From NCBI RefSeq assembly GCF_963678635.1, contig NC_087064.1, forward strand, positions 55,310,338-55,374,337: a stretch of 64,000 bases of DNA, in the 5' to 3' direction. Shown here piece after piece: positions 12,361 through 23,203 of this stretch; the first letter of the stretch is position 1; each line of letters begins with the position of its first letter. Made by a program: the position numbers and the translations under genes. Under the pieces are notes generated by a model. The model was given only the letters and a program-made list of their open reading frames with translations. It made no database searches and had not been told where the DNA came from. This DNA comes from Symsagittifera roscoffensis. Taxonomy: Eukaryota > Xenacoelomorpha > Acoela > Convolutidae.

Positions 12361-13224
12361 CGATAAGTCAACCTGAGCAAAAAATACATACGGGATATCG
12401 GGAATACATACCACAAGGACGAGGGGAAGTTGACGACAACTCCGGACGCAATAAAGACGGAGACGACGTCAGGGACCCACCAGGAGTTCTTTTGGTGTTT
12501 ATTCAGGACACTAGAAGCCCTCCTTTTCGAACGCCGACGCCAGTTTTTTTGGTACAACTAAAGGCCTCTCCGAGAAAAGAAACCGTCGAAGTTCCTAGGT
12601 AAATGATTCTTCACGAGCGCTATCACGTCTGATACGACTGCCGTGAAAGCGATAGCCACGAGGGACCCCTTAGAAGAAGATTGAAATGAGCCGCAGCAAG
12701 TAAGAGCGGGGCCATCAAGCTTAAGAACAGCTAGCACGCCAACGGTAGGGGTGCACGCAGGGCATCGGAATAGTATGCGGAAAGGACCAATTAAACCTAA
12801 ATTGATTCCGAGTCTGAAAAAGCGTAATGAGGAGGACACATATTTCGATCGGGAAATGTGTCGTTTTTTGGCACTTAGATTACATCCAAGACGATTTACA
12901 AGGCATAGATGATTTGTAAAGGATTGTAAAGCCCACGAAGGTGACATCTTCGATAACCGATGTTCAATGGAATGCCGTGGATGGATTCAGACTACTGACA
13001 CGAATTAGAAAAAGCCGGAAACACTCAGTCTTGCAAAAATTGGTGGATGTGACCCATTCAGTGGACAAGAGAGACAATAGATGATGCGGGCCAAGAGCTG
13101 TTAGATAGGTTGATGGCAGATTTTAGTGTGTCAGTTCCACTTGCTAGACAAGTTAATCTAGAGAACGACAGGAAGACCAAGATCGAGTAGACAAAGTTTT
13201 GGTGCTGAAGGTGCTAGCGCCCCA
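12361..13224 (+). other. Continuation of the gypsy relic region, unassigned
   Basis: Base composition resembles the upstream relic, and short plus-strand pieces look protein-like (for example DGFRLLTRIRKSRKHSVLQK near 12980). I cannot assign them. The stretch ends where the inverted terminus of the large DNA transposon begins, so it may be gypsy sequence interrupted by that insertion. Confidence 0.35.
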
Positions 13225-13410
13225 CCCTAGTCGATCAAGGGAGGTTATCTTGCAAGATCTTGCCAGATTCTTGCAAAAGAGGGTTATCTTGCAAGATCTT
13301 GCAAGATGTAGATTATCTTGCAAGATCTTGCAAGATGGAGGTTATCTTGTAAGAATCTTGGAAGAGGGAGGCTATCTTGCGAGAATCTTGCAAGAATCTT
13401 GCAAGATAGC
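13225..13410 (+). repeat. Left terminus with subterminal ATCTTGCAAGAT repeats
   Basis: About ten copies, some degenerate, of the 12-bp palindrome ATCTTGCAAGAT or its halves follow the inverted terminus, in blocks introduced by GGAGGTT or GGGAGGCT. Arrays of short subterminal repeats that bind transposase accessory proteins are a known feature of CACTA/CMC-type transposons. That these repeats have the same role here is inference. Confidence 0.75.
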
Positions 13411-13948
13411 CATCCCGAAATTTCTGTCGAAAAACACAAAAAAATAACAGAAACTAGGTGTAAGATCAAAAAAAATTGATTCTAGAACGAGAATCCAAAA
13501 CTTTTTCGAGTTGATCTCAAAAATTTTTTTTTTTCAAAATTGACAGTTTGAATCGTTAAAAATTGGGCAAACAGTGGTCCCGATGAATCATATGGTTTCT
13601 GTTTTGCAGTGATTAAAATTTTCCCAAGCTCAGAAAAAAAACTTCAAATGTTTTTAATGTTTGTTTTGTTTTTCCAATAGGAAAAAAATTGATCAAGTTC
13701 TTATTAGTTTTTAATGAGCCTAAATTTTGGTCAGTTTAATAGTTTCAAAAAAAACTACGAGACCAAACTGTGTATTTTGAGAAATCTGAAAAAGAACCCC
13801 CAACAAAGACGGTCCTTTTGTTCTTTTATTGTTCGTTCATTCTTTTTGTTCGTTCCGACAAAAATTTCAACATGTTTTGACAACTTGTCTCTGGAAATCA
13901 GGAACATACAGACAAAAAATTGTGCGCCTAAAATTTTACGCTTTGAAA
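13411..13948. other. AT-rich transposon interior
   Basis: The first 90 bp are shared with the element at 39913. The remainder has no gene I can support. An 89-codon plus frame at 13714-13983 lacks motifs. Confidence 0.5.
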
Positions 13949-16452
13949 TGATTGCTTGCATAAAAGTTCCTTCACAAGCTTGACTATTTCAGCTCAAAAC
14001 CTTCCATCAAAAATACTTTCGTTAACAAGGATATTTAAATTTTTGAAGACTTTGTTAACGATCGATAAAATTGTCAACCATTCTTCCTTGATATTGTGGA
14101 TTTCACCTACTACAAAACTGAGACTTAGCAAGCTAAGCTCTGAAAAAGATTCAGCTTGTGTAACGAGCCACCTAGACTTGTGGTTTTCTGAGGCAGAGAA
14201 TCTCCATCGCTATATAAGTTGCGATTTACGCTTGTTTTCTCCGCACTAGTGAAATTTAAACTCTTCTCGTGAAAATGCTTTTTATTGAGCTAAAGAAAGG
14301 TGAATATAGCCGTTTATAAGTATCTGTTGACCCATAGCTTTATATCATGTCAACCTTTTTGAGACTATTTTAACTTCGGTTGATTCTGTATGAATGTTAG
14401 TTTTCTCAATCTGGTTGACTTGATTTCCAATCGTTTGGCTATTCATTTTCCTTCAAGTGGATCTTGATTTTCTTTACATCTATAAAGTTCTGTTTGCTTC
14501 AAGACTGGTTGAATTGACGAAAGACATGTGTAGTAATTCAATGACAGTGACAATTTCTGAACTCATTAAGGTCGTTTTGTTGAAGTTTGACTCACCCCAG
14601 CAAAAAAACATGTCATTGCAATCAAAAATACGGTTACCGACATGATTCATTGCTTTTTAACTAAAAATGGGAGCAGCGAAATTTCGTTTTCAAAAGGTTA
14701 CATTTTGAGAAAGGTTACATTTACAAGGACTCAAAAGGTTACATTTTGTTTTTCCCAACTCAAAAAAGTTTTAATAGTTTTTTGTAAATTTATGGCCGAA
14801 AATGCTCAAATATATATAAAAAAATATGTTATCTTAAAATATGAAGATAGATTTTAACAATTCTCAAAAGTCATCTTTTGTGTTCAAGAACAGCTTTTGA
14901 TTTCAAAAAGTTGCGCGGTTCCAATAATCAGACAAAAATTTTTGTTTTTAAGGATAGTTTTTGCACGAAACCCGTCATTATCTTATACAAATTCGAAATA
15001 ATTATTAATCAACAACCAAATTTTCATTTTTTAAAGGTTGTAAGATTTTTTAAGGGTTTTTTGAGTATAATAAAGACGATCAAATTGGTTTTTCTGATTA
15101 ATTTTTTTATCAAGTTTTGATGTAAATTAGTCGTGGCTCGTGGAGAGTTTCGACACATGTTTGAGCGTCTTCATTAACTCATTTCGAAGTTTTCACACTT
15201 TGGTTAGGCCAAAGCACAGCTTTCGTCTCATTGTTTTCTAATTGTTGTTTTTAGCATATGTGCTTAAAGTATTGATGAATATATTTTTTTTTCATATACT
15301 TTTTTATCTGCAAGTAAATTGGAAATTCTCTAAATTATTTTTTTTGACCAATAATCAGTGGCGCATAGTTTCATCAAGCAGCTGATCGATGAGTTACAGG
15401 CAAGTTTCTCGTCAAATTGTGAGGTCTGGTTTTCTTAAAATGTCTGGAAAAATTGTGTCTTCAATTTATCGAAGAACTTAACGAAATATGAGCAAAAAAT
15501 GATTTCATGTGGTGTAATGCAGTTTAAATTTAACAATTAATTGATGAATGTCTTTGTAGTGCATTTTTATGCTTCGAAATGATTTTTGCAAAAAATGTTT
15601 TTCACAAGCTTGACTATGTCAGCTCAAAAACCTTCCGTCAAAAACATTCTCCTCAACGCGGAGGTTTAAATTCTTGAAGGCTTCATTAACGATGGACATC
15701 TTTGCCAACCATTGTTCCATGAAATTGTGGGTTTCACTTGCAATAAATTGAGACTGGGCAAGGTAAGCTCTGAAGGAGGTTGAGCTTGTGTAACGAGCCA
15801 GCTAGTATTGTAGTTTTCTGATGCAGAGAATCTCCCTCGCTATATTAATTGAGTTTTTCGCTTGTTTTCTAGGCACTTATATAATTTAATCCTTTTTTCG
15901 TAGAAAAATTATCTATTGAGCCAAAGAACCGTGAATATAGCCGAGTATAAGTATCTGTAGACCCATAGCTTTATATCATGTCAATCTTTTTGAGACTATT
16001 TTAACTTCGGTTGATTCTGTGCGATTCTTAGTTTTCTCAATCTGGTTGACTTGATTTCCAATGGCTTGGCTATTCATTTTCCGTCAAGTGGATCGTGATT
16101 TTCATTACATCTATTATGTTCTGTTTGCTTCAAGACTGGGTGAATTGACGAAAGACCTGTGTAGTAATTCAATGACAGTGACAACTTCTGACCTCATGAA
16201 GGTCGTTTTTTTTTAAAGTTTCGTGGAAATTTGACTCACCGCAGCCGAAAAACATGTCCTTTCAATCAAAATTACGATTACCGACAATTTCTTATGCTTT
16301 TTCACTAAAAATAAGAGCAAAATTTTCTTTTTTCTTAGAAAAAAGAGATTTTTGCTTGAGGTCTTAAAAGGTTACACTTTGTTTTTCCCTACTCAAAAAA
16401 ATTTTTGATAACTTTTTGTAATTGTATAGCCGAAAACGCTAAAATTCTGGAA
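13949..16452 (+). repeat. Diverged direct duplication (13949-14815 and 15580-16452)
   Basis: Two segments about 1.63 kb apart align along their length. Shared landmarks include CACAAGCTTGACTAT, the AATCTCC block near GAGGCAGAG, CCCATAGCTTTATATCATG and TTTTTGTAATT near GCCGAAAA. Many substitutions and small indels make this much older than the duplications at 28-41 kb. No frame is conserved between the copies, so coding is unlikely. The 0.76 kb between the copies shows nothing recognisable. Confidence 0.75.
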
Positions 16453-16737
16453 TAGAAATGTTTCTTGATTAGCAACTTTCTGAAACGAAAATTTAGTGTC
16501 AAAACTATTGAAATTTATTCTAAATCCTTATTGAAACAATATTTTGGGGGGATGAAATTCTCCAGAAAACAAGATTTTTCAATTTTTCTGTGCTTATTTT
16601 GTAGGAGTAAATGATTATTTTCTAAATCTACTTACTTATAATCACTGATTATCAATAGCGCTTTGTTTTCTTCTAAATGTTTTTCTAATGCGGCCTTGTT
16701 GCTGAGTTATTGAGTTTTTAATGAAAAACCCTTTTTT

Positions 16738-18160
16738 TTGGTCATCCTGGTTTTCTGTATATAATCAGCTATAACTTTGACAGAATCGCGTACTTTTGAA
16801 ATCCGTTTGTTCACAGATTTAGGCAATCCTCGGGCTTACTTTTGTTACAATCTTTGGTTCCTAAGTCAGCCTCATTGTTGAGTTATTAATTAATTTTTTT
16901 TCGAAATTAAACACTTTTTTGTTCATCCTGGTTTTCTGTAGATAATGAGCTGTATAGGTTTGCTATACAATACCGATGGCTTAGTCTTTGTGCAAAGTTT
17001 GGTTCCTAAATCGGCCTCAATTTTGAGTTATTAATTTTTTAGCGAAAAAAAACACTTTTTTTGGTCATCCTGGTTTTCTGCAGATAATGAGATATAACTC
17101 TGAAAATGTTGCGGATTTTTGAAACTCGTTTATTGGGTTTGTTAGAAAATACTCATAGCTTAGTTTTGTTGCAAAGTTTGGTTCCTAAATCGGCCTCATT
17201 ATTGAGTTATTAATTTTTTAGCGAAAACACTTTTTTTTGTCATCCCGGTTGTCTGCAGATAATAAGCTATAACTCTGAAAATGTTGCGGATTTTTAAAAT
17301 TCATTTGTTGGGTTTGTTAGACAATACTCATGGCTTAGTTTTGTTGCAAAATTTGGTTCCTAAATTGGCCTCATTGTTGAGTTATTATTTTTTTATAAAA
17401 AAAAACAATTTTTTTGTTCATCCTGGTTTTCTTTACATAATCAGCTATAATTTTGAAAGGATCGCGTACTTTTAAAATCCGTTTGTTCCCATTTTTAGGC
17501 AATCCTCAGGCCTTAATTTTGTTACAAAGTTTGGTTCCTAAATCGGCCTTATTGTTGAGTTAATAATTTTTTAGCAAAAAAAGTACTTTTTTTATCATCT
17601 TGGTTTTCTGCAGATAATGAACTATAACTCTGAAAATATTGCGGATTTTTGAAATCTGTTTGTTGGGTTCGTTAGGCAATTTTCATGGCTTAATTTTGTT
17701 GCAAAGTTTGGTGCCTAAATTGGCCTCATTTTTGAGTTATTGATTTTTTAGCGAAAAAACCAACTTTTTTGGTCATCCTGGTTTTTTTCCAGATAATGAG
17801 CCATAACTCTAAAAATATTACGAACACTTGAAATCCGTTTATGTGTTTTGTTAGGCAGTCCTCAGTACTTCTTGGCTTCGTTCTCGAGTTCAGTATAACT
17901 TGGCTTCGTTCTCGAGTTATTGATTTTTTGTCGAAAAAACCTTATTTTTTAGTCATCCTAGTTTAAGGCTGATAACGTACTCTAACTCGGAATATAATGC
18001 ATAGTTTTGAAAGCGGTTTATTGCAATCATCGAAAAAATAATAGATCATAGTTTTTTACCTAATTTTGTATCCCTAATCGAGGTTATTGATGAGGTATTA
18101 ATTTTGTTTTACTGAAATATAAGTAATTTTTGGTCAATCCTGCCTTTATGCAGACAATCG
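16738..18160 (+). repeat. Diverged tandem array, unit about 175 bp, about nine copies
   Basis: CATCCTGGTTTTCTG and variants recur at about 16744, 16925, 17066, 17241, 17419, 17597, 17773, 17944 and 18136. Each is followed by AGATAATGAGCTATAACTCTGAAAAT, a GTTTGTTGGGTTTG block, and GTTTGGTTCCTAAATCGGCCTCATTGTTGAGTTATT. Spacings are mostly 170-180 bp. One copy is shortened to about 141 bp, and the last copies are the most diverged. It is a satellite-like array with no reading frame. Confidence 0.85.
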
Positions 18161-18913
18161 CCGATAACCCTAATACTATTGCATCCTTTTGAAAGCTAAT
18201 TACTTTTATCGTTAGATCATTGTAATCGCTTAGTTGTGTTGTAAACTTCAATCATCATATAGGCTGTGTTGATAATGTTTCAATTGTTTACTACGGTATG
18301 TTGAAAACTTTTTGATGCAATGTGTTTTCAGATCTGTTCTGTTTATTTCGATCTCCTGGACTATAATTTCCATCTGTTATCATGTGAGTCACTGTTTGTT
18401 TAGTAGGTTTTTAAGTGCTTTTTTATGACGACTAATATTTGCAACATTATTGCGAGTGTGCGTAGATTTCTGTGTTCTGTTAATTTCTAGATCATTTAAA
18501 ACATAAGGTATGTCTAATTACTTAGATAATTTTTCAAAAATTTGACTGAATGCTTGAACGATATTTGGTTTTAGCTTATATTTAAATCATTTGACTATCT
18601 CTCTGGAAAGACGTTAATTGAAATCTATACAGTATAGAAAACATCAACTTATATCAATTTTATAAATCCTTATAATGAAAGCTACGCAGAAACAATAAAC
18701 TATATAAGAACTAAGATAAGCTTCGCGCTGCTCAGGAGCGCTATCCTTTGTATACGGGGTTGTAGATCACTGCTTAGGACGCAATTCATAGACAATTCAA
18801 TTTGTGCTGTTGTAGAGGAGGGACAGTTGAAGTAAATACTTTTAATGACAATGCTCTAAATGCTGACTTGACTTAGTTCCTGCAATATTGTTTATTGATG
18901 TATTTATCTAATG
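18161..18913. other. AT-rich spacer
   Basis: I see nothing recognisable between the tandem array and the MITE. Confidence 0.55.
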
Positions 18914-19430
18914 CTGGTATGGGCCCTATCCAGCTTGTGCACGAACGTACCTAGACGGAAGGGTCCCTTTTAGAATTTACGTTTTTTTGATAAATCAAAG
19001 CAAGTTACTTCCTTAAATTTTTTTTAGCAATTAATCCCCCATCCTCAACAATATTTCCTGGCGATGAAGAAACTGGCGGAGTGGTTTTGGAGCAGACGCG
19101 ATCCACGTAAGGAAGGCACGGAGCTACTTAAAAGTGCAAAGCTCAATTGCGTGCGGATGTCAGCGATGACGTTTGCGTACCTGTCGTCCTTTTCTTGGCT
19201 AATTTGTCAGCTTATCTTTTCAGTGACACGCGAGGAAAATGGCCCTGCCCCTCCAGTACAGGCCAAATAAAAGTGTCAAGTTTAGCATGCTCGACATCAA
19301 CAATTCGTTGTTCGTTTTTCAGCTTATTTGAGTTTTGTAAACTTCTTCGATTTTTCGTGATCATGTGGAGCAATGAAAATGGGATCTTCCTTCATGCGAC
19401 GGTACGTGCACAGGTTGGATAGGGCCGTAC
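18914..19430. mobile_element. MITE-like element with GGTA(T/C)GGCCCTATCCA ends
   Basis: GGTATGGGCCCTATCCAGC near 18914 is matched in reverse complement by GGTTGGATAGGGCCGTACC ending near 19430. The inverted repeat continues for about 35 bp on each side, with a few mismatches. Flanks AATGCT and AACGCT could be an imperfect target duplication. The interior includes a segment related to 19595-19780 (see next entry), so the element may have captured or share a repeat. Confidence 0.55.
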
Positions 19431-19505
19431 CAACGCTATATAAATACATGGGCAAAATTTAATGAATAAATCAAATCGATTTTAATCCATCCAGAGAATT
19501 GTCAA

Positions 19506-20122
19506 TTAAAACCTACCCTTCTCCGTTGTAGCACAGATAGAATTGTCTATGTTGAATGTATTTTTAAGTTTTTTACACCCCCTGAGGCAGCGGATTGCAC
19601 TCCTCAGAAGTGCAAAACTTATTTTTGCTCTTCTAAAGTTTATTGAGTCCGAGTATGATTTGTGCCGTTTTTCTGCTAGTTTCTGGACAATTTTTGAAGA
19701 GCCTGGTGTGGCTCCTCCAGTACCCGCAAAAATTAGTGGACCAAAGCTGCTGTGTTCCACATCCAGATTTTTTGTTGGTATTTCAATGTTTTGACACAGA
19801 TATAGTTTTAGGGCAGGATTTAGCATGGGCGTTGAAACGTTTTACGTCGAAAAAGGTTCGACAGAATTGGCCTCCCAAGAGTCCATTTGCCTTGATGTCA
19901 AGTCGAGCGTCATTTTCAGTAGTTGTGAAGGGTTCTTTTGTTGTGAAAGCTTTCGCCTTCCAACGTTTGAAATTTCGGCTCTGTTTCAACATCATAGCAT
20001 ACTCCTGATAATCGATTTTCTTGTATATCGAATCTTGCTTCATCAACAGTGTTATTAGATTTGTAAGTAAAGGCTTCGCCTTCTAGCTGTTGAAGATGCG
20101 GCTGAATTCGACATAATAGCAC
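19506..20122 (-). pseudogene. Decayed minus-strand frame with internal repeats
   Basis: Read on the minus strand, 19916-20122 contains two related blocks: one with LEGEAFTYKSNNTVDEARFD and, after a short linker, one beginning LEGESFHNKRTLHNY. A related ARLDIKANGLLG piece follows in another frame (19783-20046). Farther on, a DVEHSSFGPLIF-type segment (19700-19790) has a diverged counterpart at about 19110-19310. The pattern suggests an old repetitive protein gene broken by frameshifts. No family is recognised. Confidence 0.3.
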
Positions 20123-20805
20123 ACTTCGTTCATTAAATCAGCAAATTATCCTTATATCTCACCATGTCGTATGTTAGTTTATCAACGGTTAGGGCAATGT
20201 AAAGCATAACTAACAGTGAAACGCTCATCACATATGCATTTCTGCGGGGGTTTACTTTGTTCCCATCCATATCTTAGCCCAAATCTGTCTCTGAACTCTG
20301 CCTTTGTTAAACAAAAACTAGTCGATTCAGCGGTAATGCGTTAAACCAGGTGAATGAATCTTTTTCTGATACTTATTTCAACGAGTAACTTCCACCTTCT
20401 GACAGACTTTTCATACTTCGAGTATTTTTTAGTTCTTACTTGTATAACATTTGGGTTTCGGCTCAACTTGTGGCCTTCCTTGTCTTTCTCGCCTTAGCTG
20501 CTGCTCAATTAATGGTTTGGAACTCTTTTTAACGTTGTTGATTCTGTTACTCGACGGGTTTTCTTTAAATTGAACAGCCTTCGTTTTGAAATTTTTTTAA
20601 TTGTAGTTTTTTTGATGTTTTTTTTAAAATTTTTTTTGTCTAACTTGTCAGATAATTTGTCTGTTAACCTACAGTTCTATGTTTTTACTGTATCGAACTG
20701 TATCGAAAATGTTGCGAGGCTCCGCTTTGCATCTGTATGATAAGAAATTTCTATCTTATGTTGAAAGTAGAAATTGAATCTAGCTTCAAAAAAAAAACAG
20801 CAATT
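20123..20805. other. AT-rich spacer upstream of the BEN-like gene
   Basis: No gene is seen. The stretch is T-rich toward the end and could contain a promoter, but I see no clear signal. Confidence 0.5.
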
Positions 20806-22094
20806 ATGTTCAGAATGTCATCTCAAAAACGTCTAAAATCGCAACCGAAAGATAAACTAGTTGAACCGCTAAGCGCAAACGATGACAATAGTTCGCAAGC
20901 CAATCGGAGAGTTTCCTCTCGTCAGCAGGGAAAATAACAAGCAATCATGTTACCAGACGACCACGTCTTCCTAGTTTTCTTCGACATAGATCAGAAGTAT
21001 GATCTGGTCTGTGCTTCTAACAACCATTGGCCAGCATATCCGTCCAATTCCGACAAGCTTGGTCTGCAACATGGGGATAAAATTGAGTACAAAACCGGGC
21101 GCCCAAGTGTTACCCATTCAGGAGAAATTATAACCCAAGGCTCAGTCAATGTGATATCGAAAGTGGCGTCTTGGATGAATGATCGACTTCTGGACGGCTT
21201 AAAAGTGAACGAACTGGACATCACTGTTCAATACGAGTATTGGCGCCAAAAACTCGAGGGAGACGATGTGTTGGAAGCTCAACATGAGGTTGAGCCGCCG
21301 CTGAAATCGAGAAAATCTGAGGAACCTGGACAACAATCTGAGAAAGCTGAAAAACTAACGGCCTATCTACCCGATTTATCAGACGAATTGGAAAGTGTCC
21401 TGGGTGAAAACTGCTGTCATCGTTGAAATCGATTAAACGAAGACGAAGAGGAAAAGGTAAATATACAACTCTGCTCGCTCGGAGGAGCCAGCAGACAATC
21501 ATTCAATTTGAAACCCTGGAACATGGCAGCACGATTGCATTGTAGGAGTTAAAGTGGAAACGATTTGAGCAAATGATGAGCAGACTGGAATCGAGGATGG
21601 ACACGAGTGAAGTCATTATGCAAGACCTAGCCAAATTTGCTAAAAAAGCGTTAGAAGAATTACAGAGACTTTCCGACGATTCGGGAGCGAATCTGAGGAG
21701 TATTGAAAGAGAAACTGACACTGAACAAAAAGGCGAAGAGCCAGAGCTGCTTTATGATGGTGTGAAGGGTCAAGTGAATCTTTTGGCTCTTGGAGGCTCC
21801 ATTGATGCAGACAAAAACTGGCTTCTGGCAACAAACATTTGGACGCTAGATGAACTGCGTACACAATTTGTAGACTCCGAGAGAACAGCCAAGGAAAATT
21901 CTAGAGTCCGTGGGCCAACTGACCCGGATAAAACAGAGATTATTAAAGAAGCGACGCGACAAGTTTTGGGGCAGAGGTTCACGGAGAAATTGTATAAAAG
22001 AATTCTCTATCTGGTGAATCAAAGAGGCAGAGACATTAAAAAAAAACTCGATGTCCCAGGCATAAACAAAACCCCGGAGCAAATTTCTTTGTAA
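20806..22094 (+). pseudogene. BEN-domain-like DNA-binding protein gene, disrupted
   Basis: From ATG at 20806 one frame runs to 21426, broken by TAA at 20935-20937. A frameshift near 21410 leads into a second frame that is open to 22094 except for one TAG near 21545. The N-terminal part (PDDHVFLVFFDIDQKYDLV onward) looks like a compact globular domain. Then come a Glu-rich linker, a basic KRRRRGKGK nuclear-localisation-like cluster, a helical coiled-coil-like stretch (RMDTSEVIMQDLAKFAKKAL) and a C-terminal domain at about 21770-22060 (NLLALGGSIDADKNWLLAT to LYKRILYLVNQRGRDIKKKL). The pattern of the last domain resembles BEN domains, which are found in metazoan chromatin proteins and some transposons. 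This assignment is from memory and tentative. A regulatory role for the transposon is inferred from position. Confidence 0.45.
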
Positions 22095-22210
22095 TTTTAA
22101 CGTTTCGGTTAATTCAAATGGGCTCCTGATAATTTACGGTGTTAAATAGCCATTTTTTATGGCTATTTAAGCAATGTTTTAGCCTATCTGTATCTGCGCT
22201 TAAGATTAGG

Positions 22211-23096
22211 ATGGATAACTTGCTGGCAGATAACTTGGATAGATGTATCATGAATTTGGAGCGCCGGGAAAATATTTTACGTCCGCTGAACCAGCGGGAA
22301 GTCGAGACGAGAAACACGATGTTATACGTCGCGAAGAGTTTGAAAAATCATGTTAGTTACAAAGGCTGGTTCGGAGGAACTGGTTTTTTACTCTGCTGAA
22401 CTAAAACTGGTTCGAGTTTTTAAAGTCGGTAGTTTCAGAAAAGTTTTGATTCGATGACTTTAAGATACAAGCGATTTTTGAATGATGTGTTTTTGACCAG
22501 ATTGAAGCTATTTTGCTCATATATTTTTTTAAAACCGTTTCCATTGCTTTTTTGTTTAGAACAAAAAAGTAGTGAATCGTCATCGTTCGGAGTTGCCGAG
22601 AACCTACCAGTTAAAGTATAAAGGCAAAACTGTGCTAAATTATGAAGGGAGCAGGTCCGACTTTGGGGAATTTGGGCGGCACTTGTCGAGATGTATGTTG
22701 ACGCTTGAGGAAAGGGAGAAAGTGGGTTGGTTTCCGCTGCGTTCTAATGCCAACATCATGAATAGAATGCCGGCAGATCCTGAAGCGGAAAATTTTTTTG
22801 AAGGTTTGGTTTTCGTGTGTTTTTGTGGACCTCCATATTTGATAAAGTATTTGTTTCTCGAAAAACCTTGTAGCAATATTTTTTGTTTTAGTGGCTTGGA
22901 GGAGCTGGTTTTCTTTACAAATCTACTTGTTTTTATTTTTTCGCTTCGAGAGTAGAATTTAACCCTTTTCCATATTTATTTCGGTGTGTTTTAGCGGCGG
23001 TCAGGAGTTTCTGTGGCAACACAAATACGCCCGTAAAAGGGCTCGTGATTCCGCAAATGCTTATGGTCTACGGGCGAGGCAGCAGAATATCAACAA
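22211..23096 (+). CDS. Small multi-exon gene of unknown function
   Basis: Exon 1 begins with ATG at about 22211 (MDNLLADNLDRCIMNLERRE) and reads through SLKNHVSYKG before the coding pattern ends near 22370. After acceptor-like TTTTTTGTTTAG, a second exon (22560-22803) reads VVNRHRSELPRTYQLKYKG through RMPADPEAENFFE and ends at a GAAG/GTTTGG donor-like site. After GTGTGTTTTAG (ending about 22994) a third GC-richer segment runs to about 23096. It could be read either as a Lys/Arg-rich helix (KYARKRARDSANAYGLRARQ) or, with phase kept, in another frame. The donor of exon 1 is unclear. No family is recognised. It lies between the BEN-like gene and the transposase on the same strand, so it may be a transposon accessory gene. 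Confidence 0.4.
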
Positions 23097-23203
23097 GCAA
23101 TATATTTTTTGCTCTGAAGTTTTTTTCTTTTATTTTAAAGATACTTGTTTCAACTATCATTCAAATATCATTGGTTATATTAAGTTGATGTTTTCAGTTT
23201 TCA

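Noticed and set aside
13225-13410. Regular short repeats resembling a CRISPR array
   Set aside because: Repeats are short palindromes without unique spacers of constant length, they lie at transposon ends, and the DNA is eukaryotic.
20991-21224. Minus-strand frames opposite the BEN-like gene
   Set aside because: They are shadows of the plus-strand frame, which has domain-like content and continues across frameshifts.
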